Positions 22,758 through 34,022 of a stretch of DNA of 64,000 bases are shown here, in pieces. The stretch is taken from the NCBI RefSeq assembly GCF_028769735.1, contig NC_088170.1, forward strand, positions 55,895,585 to 55,959,584, given 5' to 3'. The notes under the pieces were generated by a model. The model did no database searches and was not told the origin of the DNA. It saw only the letters and a program-made list of their open reading frames with translations. The first letter of the stretch is position 1, and each line of letters opens with the position of its first letter. Origin of the DNA: Zonotrichia leucophrys gambelii (Eukaryota; Chordata; Aves; Passeriformes; Passerellidae). Both the position numbers and the translations under genes were made by a program.

Positions 22758-24125
22758 ACAGATTGCCTCAAATTATTCTTTCAGAGTTTTGTCTATTCAA
22801 CATTGAACTATAAGAAGCTTCTAAATTCTCTATTCAAGTACTGGTTTTGTTTGAGAAGGGACATAGAAGATGCATTATTCTCTTCTCCTGTACTTTTTAT
22901 GGAAGCTGGGAGAAAGGGAATATAAAAGCAACCACACCAGGTTGGAAGTCTGGACCAAAGCTATTTCTACACCAGTTTTCTATCTGGTGTGGTGAATGCA
23001 AGCAGATGCCCAGAAAATACTATGGAAACAGGCCAAAATATTTAAATATATTTTCTATATATTCTCCTAACCTCCAAACTTTCATAGACTGGGAACTTTT
23101 TCAGTGGAATGTGCCTTCCCTTTATTGTCTCAGGGTAGTCACCTAAAAAGTCTAAAAAGAATCTGAAACAAAAGGAACTTTGGTGAAGCAGAGATTATAG
23201 CATTTGTTTTAGGCTCCTAAGAAATATACCATGAAAATTTTATCAAAATATTCTTGGCTATCCTTCTATCTCTTCCTTTTGTTTCTTGCATCATTGTATT
23301 TATTATCAGGTTCACAGGGTTTCTGGAGAAAAAGGAATTAACACCCTGTTCAGCAGCAGAAAATACTTTAAACACTGAATGTTTCCCTTCTGTTCTTGAA
23401 CTGTCTCAGTGATTGCTTCACCACTTTTGAAAAATGCTTAAGCACATTGTCATAGAATTTCTATAATAAGTAGAGGAAAAGAGTAGTAGGAAAAATAAAA
23501 CTACAGCAATACCTATTAATGTTTATAATCATACAGCCATACTATATAATAAAAATACAAACTTTTATTTCATAGACCTTCCATGGAATTTTCCTTTAGA
23601 AATGTTCTAATACCTCCTTCTTGGCTTTCTTGAAGGAGATGAATGTGAATGTCTTTTACAAGGGGAAAGTAGAAATTAGAAAGACTAAAATCAACCTATC
23701 TTCATTCTAAGGATTTGTTTAAAGGTCATTTCTTGCTCATTAAAGGAGGTGGAAATAAAACTTGCAAAGAGGTATAAGAAATATATATGTTCAAAATGTC
23801 TAAATTTAAAGAAAGCATTACTATAAGGCTCTCAAAAATTTAACTCAAAATAGAACATCATAGCTCAAAAGATTGAAGATGTTCATGCTACCAAATCATT
23901 ACAGAAAATTACAGAGGAAAATTCTGAAACATGATGGGGTTTACTCCTGAATATTTAGAAATTCCTGAATTACTGGAAGAAGCTCACTATTGTGATGATT
24001 TCTAGATGTGGAAGAGTCCTTCAGAGTATCCATGTTGTGTTCCATCACCACAGCAATTTGATGTCTTTTCCTTTTCTGACACCACAGCACTATTAATTGT
24101 GTGCCAAATTATTCAATTTCTTGAC
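22758..24125. other. Non-coding stretch with one 10-bp inverted repeat
   Basis: ACCACACCAG (22931-22940) and its exact reverse complement (22984-22993) flank a 43-base loop, just after a TATAAAAG box-like sequence at 22921. They lie inside a 99-codon open frame (22847-23146, plus) whose translation I do not recognise. Confidence 0.5.
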
Positions 24126-24604
24126 AGAATCACAAATTCACTTATTTTGGAAAAGACTTCTGAGGTCATTGAGTGCAACCTTTGATCACCACTTGTTAAT
24201 TTGACCATGGCACTAATTTCAATGTCCAGTAGTTTCTTGAGCACCTCTATGGTGGGTTATTCCACCACCTCCCTGGGAAGTTCTTTCCAATGTTTAGCAG
24301 CACTCTACATTAAGAAATTCCTCCTGATGTCCAATCTGAACCTTCCCTACAGAGCATGAAGGCTATGTTGTCCCATCTGGTCACCAGTTGCCTGGGAGAG
24401 AGACCGCCTGGCTACAACCTCCTTTCAGGTTATTGCTCTTTGTAAAGAGCAATAAAGTCCTCTCAGTCTCCTTTTCTCCAGGTTAAACACCCCCAGCTCC
24501 CTCAGCTGCTCCTCACAAGACCTGTGCTCCAGAGCTTTTACCTGTTTCACTGCCCTTCTCTAGACATGCTCCGGCCAATGTCCTTCTTGAAGTGGGGAGC
24601 CCAG
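24126..24604 (-). mobile_element. CR1 LINE, 5'-truncated copy
   Basis: The segment matches the 3' part of CR1 in reverse orientation, as at 9146-9795 but more diverged. The 3' end at 24126 carries CAGAATCACAAATTCAC, then GGAAAAGACTTCTGAGGTCA. The plus strand then shows CACCACCTCCCTGGGAAGTT, AAGAAATTCCTCCTGATGTC, CCTTTTCTCCAGGTTAAAC and AGCTCCCTCAGCTGCTCCTC. Similarity fades at about 24604. The stretch 24431-24454 is a perfect 11-bp hairpin that seems private to this copy. No intact ORF2 frame remains. Confidence 0.88.
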
Positions 24605-25084
24605 GGCCTTGCCAACCACAGTGAAGCTACTTGCAAAGCAAGGAAATGTTTACATTGATAAATTGCTTTTCCAACTCCAGTAGATTCTCAGTCATTCATT
24701 GAACTGTATGTCATAATAGACATTAATTATTCTAGCTCAGACATAAATACCAACAATAGTTTGTCTCAAGGAGTGCCTTACATAGTGCCTATTTTGGCTC
24801 TAAAGCACACAGAAGTGCTCCTCGTTCTGTGTCCAGAGCTTAGCATGGGTTCCAAAGATAAGAAGGAAGGACTACTGAACTGACACAATTGCACCATTCA
24901 TACTGGCTGCCAGTTTGGAGAGCTGGAGAGTATTGTCTATGGTTGAACGTTCCCAAAATATCCGATATCAACATCAGATGTCTTCTTTCCATCCTATCCT
25001 CCCTTTACCTGGATAAATAAGGTACTAGGGTGGAGGAATTTCATTTTTTTCTCAGCTTGGTCTTTGAGTAAGTGAGTAATATAA
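24605..25084. other. Non-coding stretch, nothing recognised
   Basis: No open frame or repeat motif was recognised. Confidence 0.55.
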
Positions 25085-25160
25085 GTAAAGCACATAAGCA
25101 CTTATCATCCCCATCTGTGAAACTGAGAAAATAGTCTGCTTTCTAAAGTGACTTTAAAAT
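25085..25160 (-). mobile_element. Possible MIR-like remnant
   Basis: CTTATCATCCCCATCTGTGA, AACTGAGAAAATAG and CTAAAGTGACTT follow the order of a reverse-oriented MIR (ATTATCCCCATTTTACAG, AACTGAGGCACAGAG, TTAAGTGACTT). The match is short and fragmentary, so it could be chance; the fossil at 17175-17360 is the better supported one. Confidence 0.3.
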
Positions 25161-28100
25161 AGACTACAAAGATGTAAACTCATAATATTATGGGTGTTTT
25201 TAAACAATTATGATTTGAAAATATTTTAGCATACCACAGTAATTGATCCCTTAGAAATTTCCCAGATTAATTAAAGGAGCTTAAAACCTTAGGAAATATG
25301 TCAACTTTTCTGCTCTGACAAAGAAGCTGGCTCAAGAGTATTTTGATTTTACTTACCAAATGAAAGCAATTACTTAATAAGACTGGAGCAGAGATAATCA
25401 GGAACAAAACCTCTCTGGGATTCCCCTCTGGGAAGTGTTATTTCCTTCCTATATTAGATAATTTTCCTTATCCATCCCTATTGACCTTTGGGCCACACAC
25501 CAAACTTTCTGCCTTCAGGCTCTGCCTCCAGCCACTGCCCTTTTATTAAATTGTGAAACTTTCTGCTGCTGCTCTTGCCCAGTATTTTTTACTCTGTCCT
25601 CAAATACTAACTAAAGGTAAACAACTGCTGGTAAAAGTTTCCCACTCACCTTCTGTAGCATTTATTTTTTATCCATGAATCTTCACACTGTTTCAATTTT
25701 ATCTTACTTTGTTATTGCTAAAAGTATTCAGTCTCTGCATCAACTCCCTGTATAATGTCTACCTTTTACTGGATCTAGTAAATAGAACAGTGGATACTAG
25801 GATAAAAATTGAATCTTGATTGTTTAGGCCAGTAACAAAATGTAATTTAGTGCTGAGTAATAAATACATATTTATGATGCACCAGAAATACCCTAAGACC
25901 ACAATTAAGGAAAAATGCCATTAAAATTTATTTGTGTGAAAATAAAATGGAAAACAGCATAAGAAACTCTCCTGTAGAAAGATCAGTCACATTAAATGTT
26001 TACTTTACATCAACAGTACTCTTCAGAAAGATGTGGGGCAACTTATTGTTTAATATTTATTGAGTTTACTAATATTGAATTAAGGATAATTACTGAACAG
26101 ATGCCCACCCATGACTGTAGTTTGATTCTGAGTTATAATTCATGATGTGACTAGAACAGATTTTCACTGTATTAAATATTTTATAGGTTTGTGGGCTCCT
26201 GTTGGAAGTACTGCTAAAGAAAATGGTGTTTTTTTCTTTGTGTGGGCAGCGAGTTCAGTTAGAGTTTCAGGAGCTGGATAAAGTCAAAGTTTTTCTGCCT
26301 GTGTCATGGATCTTGGGATATATATGATTTGTCTGCAACAATAACAAATGGAAAAGCATTAATGAAATAATTGTGATGACAGGTAGAAGAGTTTTAAATT
26401 ATGTATAAGCACATTGTCTATGGTTGAATAACTCATAAATTAAAATATGCTTCATATTTGTTCAAGACATACTAGAATCTAATAAACCTGAATTTCATAC
26501 CTAATAAAATTAGGTAACCAATCAGATTTTTTTCATACCAGTAACTGTTGGAGGACTATATACCTCTCTACTGTTCTTTAACATGGAAAAAACAAGATGA
26601 TAAGCCTAAATGGCCCTATTTGGCTATCTCTGAAAAAAAACCCACTGAAAACAAACCAGCAGTTATTGCCTAGGTTAGTCTAATATTGGAAAAATAATGA
26701 AGATATTTATTAGAATCAAGCTATAATGAGCCATTTCTTACTCAATTCTATGACTTGTGAAAACTTTGGAAAACTCACTCTGATTTTATCCCTGAAATTA
26801 ACAAAAAGCCATACGTCTGATAATTTTCTTTTCTAATGTACTTGAAACACTGCAGAAAAAATTAATGGAAGACTTTCAAAGTGCCTAATAATTCTGATAA
26901 TATTTTATGAGTGTGGGTTAAAAATCATTAGAATATTTTACATTTAAAATATAATTCTGAACGATGGTAAATAAAAAAAGCAAGCTTTTTCATTTCAAAA
27001 TATTGACATGTCAACACTTCAAAGCATCTCAGTATTTTACCTAAAATCGAATGTATTAATTTTATAGTTAATTTTTCTTTTAAATAAACTATTTCTTTCC
27101 GTACAGAAAGATGGATCTGATACTGTACACCAGTTTATGGAAAAGATCTATTAGTGAAATACTGAACTTTGGAGCACAGTGAATAATAAAAAATTCCAAC
27201 CCATGGTGTCTTTGGTCTTCCAGGGTTCACTGATGTTTGTTGCCTTCTCATTTACTGTTCAATATAAGATCCACCACGGTCACAGGAATACTTCCTGTAT
27301 CAAATGCTCTGCTGTTAATTTACATGTTTTGCTCAAATTTATTTGTATTCCCTCATAAACATGATCTTGTACCCAATTAACACTTTTTTCATCCTCAGTA
27401 GGCTTTGAGAAGTCTCTCTTTTTGACTATGCCAGCTTATTGACTAAAATGCCTAATCTTTCCCTTCTAAACTTGATTTATTTTTCTTCTCTTTCCAGTTC
27501 TTCTCCTACAGTATTTCAATATTTTCTTCCTACAGTGGTGCTTTTGAAATATTTTCAATCTTGAATTTCAGTTATATGAAAGCAATTACATTTTCAACAT
27601 TTCTCTAGGAACTGGAAATGCACTGCATTTATATTACAGTATTACAAGATTTCAAATATTTCAAAAGCATTATAGCTAGAAGAAAGTTCTGAAATGTTGT
27701 TAGTACAGGTATACTTATGGCAGTGTAATAGATAACTCCCCAGAAATCAATTTTCCTTTATTTTTGTTTAAAAAATTATGTTTCCTCATAGTCACAGTCT
27801 AAGACAGCAAAGGTGTACTGTGATAAAATATTTATATTTATCTGTGCTGAAAACATTAAATGTGCTCTGGATATAATGAAATGTCCAGTTTGGAAATATA
27901 GAATTACTGGATACACAGACATTTTAGGTGCATTTTTGCTTTTTCCTGTACCATGATTGGTATTTCTGTGAATGGAAAGGGAAGAACATTTAGCTGCTAT
28001 TTTCTCCTAGGAACTGGAGTTTAGAAAAAAAATCTAGTCCATGTTGAACCTGGTTTTTAAAAAAAAAAATTTAAAAAAAGAAAACTATCTTCCCAAGGTA

Positions 28101-28635
28101 TTGCTTATGAGCCCTGCAACTTAATCCTAAATTATTTTTTTAAATGTATCACACCTCGTTGTCAGGTGTGATGATGTTAACTCCTTGACAAAGATGGCAG
28201 GTAAGATTTTTTTAATGCTTATTTTTTTGAGAAACTCAAAGGACTTTTGTTGATGACGATTCATCATCTCACTACATTTTTTTAAGGAATACTGTAGACT
28301 AGACAAAAATAAATTGCTATCCTGAAAAGTCTCAGCAAAAGGGAGAAACTGTATGACAGAGAGAGAACAAAGTTATGTGTTTAATTATTTACTGGTTTCT
28401 TTTCCAGGTTTTCCAGACAATATTGGTTAATAAAAAAGCTCTGGAAATCCAGGGAATTGCAAATCAAATCAGGCAGCTTTGCAAAATGATGGTAGAGATA
28501 ATCCAAGGAGTTTAAATATTAACCTGCTCATCTAAGCTCTGGAAATAAAAGCTAGGATTATATACTCTAGGTCAAAGTTGTAGAGGGATTGAAAGTCTCA
28601 TATTAAGAGCAATGAAGAATGTGTGTTTCATACTC
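25161..28635. other. Non-coding AT-rich stretch with a small hairpin
   Basis: About 3.5 kb with no open frame above 60 codons. A perfect 9-bp inverted repeat with a 7-base loop lies at 28148-28172. An A-rich patch lies around 28058-28084. No retroelement was recognised. Confidence 0.6.
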
Positions 28636-28800
28636 ACTTTGCCCAGGGTGGTCTCCAGCCATCCCACCACCCACAGGTCCCTCCCTGCCCACAGCAAACC
28701 GGTCCAGCCCTTCCCAAGGGGCTCACACACCTGCTGTGTCAGGGAGTTTCCTTCCACACTCCCCAGAGGCCTCCCAGATGTTCTCCTCTCTGCTCTATTG
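28636..28800. other. Short GC-rich island of unknown origin
   Basis: About 165 bases are markedly richer in C and G than the surrounding sequence. They are open in three plus-strand frames and one minus-strand frame at once, which reflects composition. No LTR ends, splice-site pair or protein motif was found. It could be a fragment of an old insertion. Confidence 0.35.
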
Positions 28801-30830
28801 CATTTCCTGTAGACATCTAGTGAGGTCTTTCTCTGAATTTCTTCTGAGTTATCTTGAATGAATTATCTTCAGAGATAATTCATACTACAGTGTGAAGAGG
28901 AAGATCCTACAGTTCATTCCTTGGGTACACTCTCAAAAAATTTTGTAGATTTTCCAATGTTTCATTACCACTACCTTTCTTTATCAAAGTACAATCACTG
29001 TGATCATGCACCTAAATTCCATTAGTCTGACTCTTAATCTATTACAGTGTGCTGTAATCAAAATTTTTGATCCTTTATTTATTATCTAGATTATCAAGAA
29101 CTAATGTAATGCAAATAAAGTTTATTATAGATGAAATGAATATGCAAGTCATACATAAAATTAAGTGTAAATTATGAAGAAAAACCCTTCATTTCAATCC
29201 TATTTCTCCAATGCCACAAAGAAATAGCTACTTATTGTTGCTAGCATAAGTGTTTAACAAATCTCAATGGCACTATCCTTGAAGGATCATCAAGCAAAAT
29301 ACACAAACACAAAATAGATATTGTAGGTATTAAGTGATTTTCTTTATATAGACTAGGAAAAGACTTAACATTTATAGTGCTCTTGCTAACCCATCTATGG
29401 ATATTTCATGATTTTGCGTTCAATAATTATAAAAAATGCATTTTTAACTACAAATCCTTTATTAAGTCTGCTGTATTTTTTAAATGAAGAAATTTATTAT
29501 TTTTAATGTGAGTTTTGTAAGTTATGGTCATTTGTTTATTTATTATTTTAATCTGAAATCAGTAACGAAAATAGAATTAAAAATTATGAAATCCAAAATC
29601 TTTATTTTTCAATTTGAGGCAAAAAAAGAAAGTTATTGTAATTTCTGTGATTCACTTTTGTAAGCATTTAAGACCACAGCGAAAAAAAACCCCACAAAAA
29701 TAGTTAGGAAAAAATTACAACAGTTTAACTATCTTGTAATCTTTATTGAAGTAACCAATACTTAAGATTTTACTTCTGCTTTATATTAATTAGTATTATT
29801 TTAAAGAAATTCTGGTATTAAATTATACATTTTAATTATTGGGAAAAAAAGCAGTCTGTGTACTCCTTTACTTTGTGTTTGAACAACAAAGAATAATAAA
29901 CATTGACACTAGCAATATAAACTTATCCTGATATGGTTTTGTAAATGGCAGAAAGGTTTTTTACAATACTTGCATGTTTCATTAAAAAAGTCTGCAGTTC
30001 TCCAAATCATGAAAGATCTATTTCAGGCCTGTCACTTTCTAAATGAAGATGTAGTGGTATAAAATACAAAAAAGTGAAATGATCAAAGCTTAGCTGCTAG
30101 TACAAGAAACGCCAACTAACAAGACTAATAATACTTTTAAAGTTCATCTTTGGCAGAAAACTCCTTTTCTGGCCATCTCTGCTAGTATTTCTCTCACAAT
30201 ATTTAATTACTGCAAGTAACTGCAAACCTAACTGGTGACCTGGGGGCTGCAAAACCCTGTGCTGTTTTAATTATGTGATGCAGGATTCTATAATCTCCTG
30301 TTAAAAGACAGAGTTTTTTTCTGGTTGCCAAATCCTTTGGCTTTCCTACCTGTGTTTACATCTAGTCTAAGGTTTGACAGGTTGTTTTTCATCCAAGTAT
30401 GTGCCTGCCTTACATTTGGATGTCACATCTGTGGTAGCACTGCAAGATCCTAACTTATACATAGGAGCCTTTCTGGAATCATATTAGGAAATCTTACCTC
30501 TGTGAGACCTTTTAGTAGAAAAGCTTGGAGATCAAATGCTATATCTTTAAACTGATATTTGCTCTTAGATGGAAAAGGCTTTATTCTCCTCCTATGATTT
30601 TAGTCATAGATAGAACCTTCTAAACCATATATTATTGAATTTTTTTCAGTGCTCTCTGACCATGGCTAATCAGCCATTCCAACTCTATATTCCTGGGCAC
30701 ATGAAAGAAAACAATCTATTTTTACTCAGCTGCATTTTATGAATACTTAGCATTATTCAGGAAGAGGGAACCAGTGACAGGTCAGATAACATGACAGTCA
30801 GAAAGCTACTGAGATCTGCTTTAGCTAAGG
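28801..30830. other. Very AT-rich non-coding stretch
   Basis: Strongly AT-rich, above all 29390-29860, with no notable open frame. A perfect 11-bp inverted repeat with a 4-base loop lies at 28858-28883. Confidence 0.6.
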
Positions 30831-30894
30831 ATTGATGTTTGCTGCAGCTCCATCAGCATTACTTAATGCTTATGGAGCTGCAGCTAACGTTTAT
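30831..30894. other. Long imperfect hairpin
   Basis: A 13-bp perfect stem (30841-30853 with 30872-30884) carries the palindromic PstI-like core CTGCAG. One mismatch separates it from an inner 7-bp stem (30855-30861 with 30864-30870). Outward, a T-T mismatch is followed by about eight further pairs, including G-T wobbles. About 28 paired positions fall within 64 bases. It resembles a short precursor hairpin of a small RNA or a palindromic insertion. No expression evidence is available, and the paired length is at the low end for a microRNA precursor. Confidence 0.5.
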
Positions 30895-33800
30895 TAACTC
30901 CATTAGCTCCAGCAAGAGGCAATGCTTCCTTAGAATACATCATGTCCCTTTGATTAAGATATCTGCTTAAGAGGTATGAGAAATGATCTCAAATTCACTT
31001 TCTTCCTGCTTCAGGACAAAGATTTGAACTTTGATTCCTTAACTCAAAAGTCAAGGTTTTACACACCAGAGTCTTAAGGTTCCTAGAGAAGAACTCTTTG
31101 CTGGAGCTATTCCAATACCTATAAAATACTTTAATAGTCCTTTACAAATGAAATGGCTCCATCCTTTGATAGCATGTTTACTACGACACCTAATCACTTT
31201 CTGGATAGCTCCATCTGGATGTCTATCAACCTACTCAACACCAATTCTATCCTGTCATCTGTTAAGCTCTCTATCAATCAAACTCATCTGCTGTCAGGCC
31301 CAGGGGGTATATAAACACCCAGCTGACTCCAAAGGACATTAGGATATGAGGAAACTGTCAGCTAGTTTCTGCTCCAACAAAGGTGGAGAACTGTTTCCCA
31401 GCAAAAGAAAACAGCTTTTTTTATTGTTGCTGGTTTAGGGTTTTTTTCCCTCCAGATTAGTAATGTTTAAGAAAATTTCCAAAGTGACAAATTCAGATCC
31501 AGATATTTGTGGGGGAAAATGACTGTCCTACCCTAGTGATTACTCTTGATATTCTTAATGCTATTTTTTCAGAGACAAGGAGAGGGGGAAAACTCAGTTT
31601 ATCTTGTCATGGAAAGGCAAGACTTTGTCATCTTCAGCTTTCTCTTGACAATTTATATGAAGTAATTTCTTTCTTGTGGAATAACATATGTAGCTCTTTT
31701 TTCCCTCTCATTTCAGCAAGAAAAAAAAAATAAAATACCATTAAACCTAAATATTTTTGTTTATTGCTTTTTCAGACTCTATACTGAAAGTCAACTGAAA
31801 ATGCATTTTTTTTGTGGCTATATGTTTGCCCTAAATGAACTGGAAGCTAAACTATTTACTGGGAGAAAACTAAACCTGATAACTTTTTCCCTTCAGTTTT
31901 AAGCAAAAAATGTATTTGGGTCAGTCTTCTTGCCTTGTACATGACCTATTAGGAAGAGGTTTTTTCCTTCCTTTGATAATGTTAGAACTAATTATAGGTT
32001 TTATAAAACTTGAGCACCACTTGGAACTTTGCACTTACCTCATATTGTAGATCTAACTGCACAGAAATTATGCTATGAATATAATTTCCATAAAAATCTA
32101 TTTAGAAAAATATAATCTTAGTTCAGTTTACATATCTTATTTTCACAGTGCTCTGATTTCTGTAGGTTCTTCCTTAATTGGTTTTAAGCCTACATACTAA
32201 AATAGATTTTTAAGGTCATTTCTACTAACACAGAACGAGTTGCTGAATCAAGTTTAATATCACTCTTACCCTGTGTTTGCCATCTGGTTTTGTATTCTTT
32301 GTTTGCTTAATTGGTTTCTTGATGAAAGTTCACTGTTCAGACTTCTAGAAAGTGAAAATTCATATCACTGAATGTATTAAAACATAGATTGCTGCAGAGC
32401 ATTTCAGGAATGCCTGTCTTTTGACATGGACTCATACTGCAATAGGCTTTCCAATTATTTTGAAGTTATTGTTTGCATGAAAAGGAAATTATTAAAATGA
32501 TCAGCAACTCAAGATCTAATTTTATTTGCTCCTATCTCATCAACTCTCTGCTGTATTTTAACTTTTAAATGTGTGGTTAGCAGTCCTTTAAAAAATGGGT
32601 AACTTATAAATCAAAATCTTCTTTGTAGGAGCTCTTGCTCATGCCTTCCACCAGTAGTCAATATGCACTATTGAAAACTTCTGTATTGCTAGAAATGCAA
32701 TTGCAATTATAATGGCAGATGCTTTTCAACTTCACTATTATAAACTTAGAATAGTATCTTACTTAATTCTATTAGTGTAAACTAATATTATTCTTCATAA
32801 AAATTTAGTATCTTTAGAAAAAATTCACTCCGCAATACAGCTGCTTCAAACAATTCTATTTACTACTGCACTTTCAGTTATGGCATATCCCTGCTAAAGA
32901 AGCTAGCTATAACTTGTATTTTCCACATAGCAGAAGGTGAAAAGTCTGGATTTCAAATCAAAGTCTGGATTTTTTTTGCCTTTCTCCCTTTTCCACCTAT
33001 CACTCAGTCACAGCAAGGAATATTAAGCGTATGTTCTCTCCATCACCCCGTACAGCTAACTTAGGAGTCAGAAAGCTTTAAGACATGCAGGGAAAATCTG
33101 CCTAACTTTCCTTTGGAAGAGCATTAGTGAGAGTTATGATCAAGTCCACAGGTTTGCCAGTTTTTTCCAGGCCTTATTTAGAATTCTTTCTGATACTTTA
33201 AATAGAGTATTTCATGCAATGAAAATTCACAAAACATTTGGGAGCATATGGTCTTTCAATAATATGTTAAGGAAATGCAGCTAGGCGTCATTAACCATGT
33301 CAGGATAAATATTTGTGGACGGTTTATGGACATCACAAGGAGTCTGACACATGAAATGGGACAAAGATAGATGGTAAGTGTGGGAGTTTGGAGATAGGCT
33401 TATATGGAGCCCATCGTTTGCAGAAGTGTGTTATATGGTAAGGTAATAAAAGTGTGAATTCTTGTAGCCTGGAAGTATTTCACATAAACTGTATGTGCCC
33501 TACAGCAGATTCTGCCAACAGAGTATTTTTTCAGTCATTCCAGCATTCTCAAACAAATTTTCATAACTACACTATGTGATTGGTTGGTGCTATTTTCATA
33601 TAAGGGAAGAAATTACTTGAGATAATTTGTGGAATTGTTCCTCATTCAGCTACAATTAAAAGCAACTGAATAAGTAATCTATACTAGTAGATTCAGGAAC
33701 TAGACAGATGCCTTTTTAACATGTGAAAGAGGCTTCATCTTTTATCTTTATGTTTTTGTTTTGTCCTTGCAAGTAGTATTGACAAGGGCTGTTGGTATGC

Positions 33801-33987
33801 AACAAGGATATTCTAACAATAACTTCTTTTTACTGCCAAAGTTATAAAAGCAGTAGGATGGACTTAGAAAAATTATTTTGCACTTCAGTTAAAATAGGCT
33901 GCTGGGATACTACTTACTCCATTTTCTATAACCATTGAAAAGAAAAAAAGCTTTCCAAATTAATATAGACATGGGACACAGCATCTC
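30895..33987. other. Non-coding stretch, nothing recognised
   Basis: CTCCATTAGC at 30898-30907 repeats, with one change, the CTCCATCAGC of the hairpin just before it. The rest is ordinary AT-rich sequence with open frames of no more than 74 codons. Confidence 0.55.
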
Positions 33988-34022
33988 AAAAAAATTAAAA
34001 AAAAAAAAAACAAAACAAAAAA
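33988..34022. repeat. A-rich simple repeat
   Basis: Runs of A broken by single T and C, ending in CAAAACAAAAAAG. No poly(A)-tailed retrocopy was recognised upstream. Confidence 0.8.

Noticed and set aside
28612..28861. Three overlapping plus-strand open frames and one on the minus strand
   Set aside because: Simultaneous openness in several frames is explained by a GC-rich, stop-poor island.
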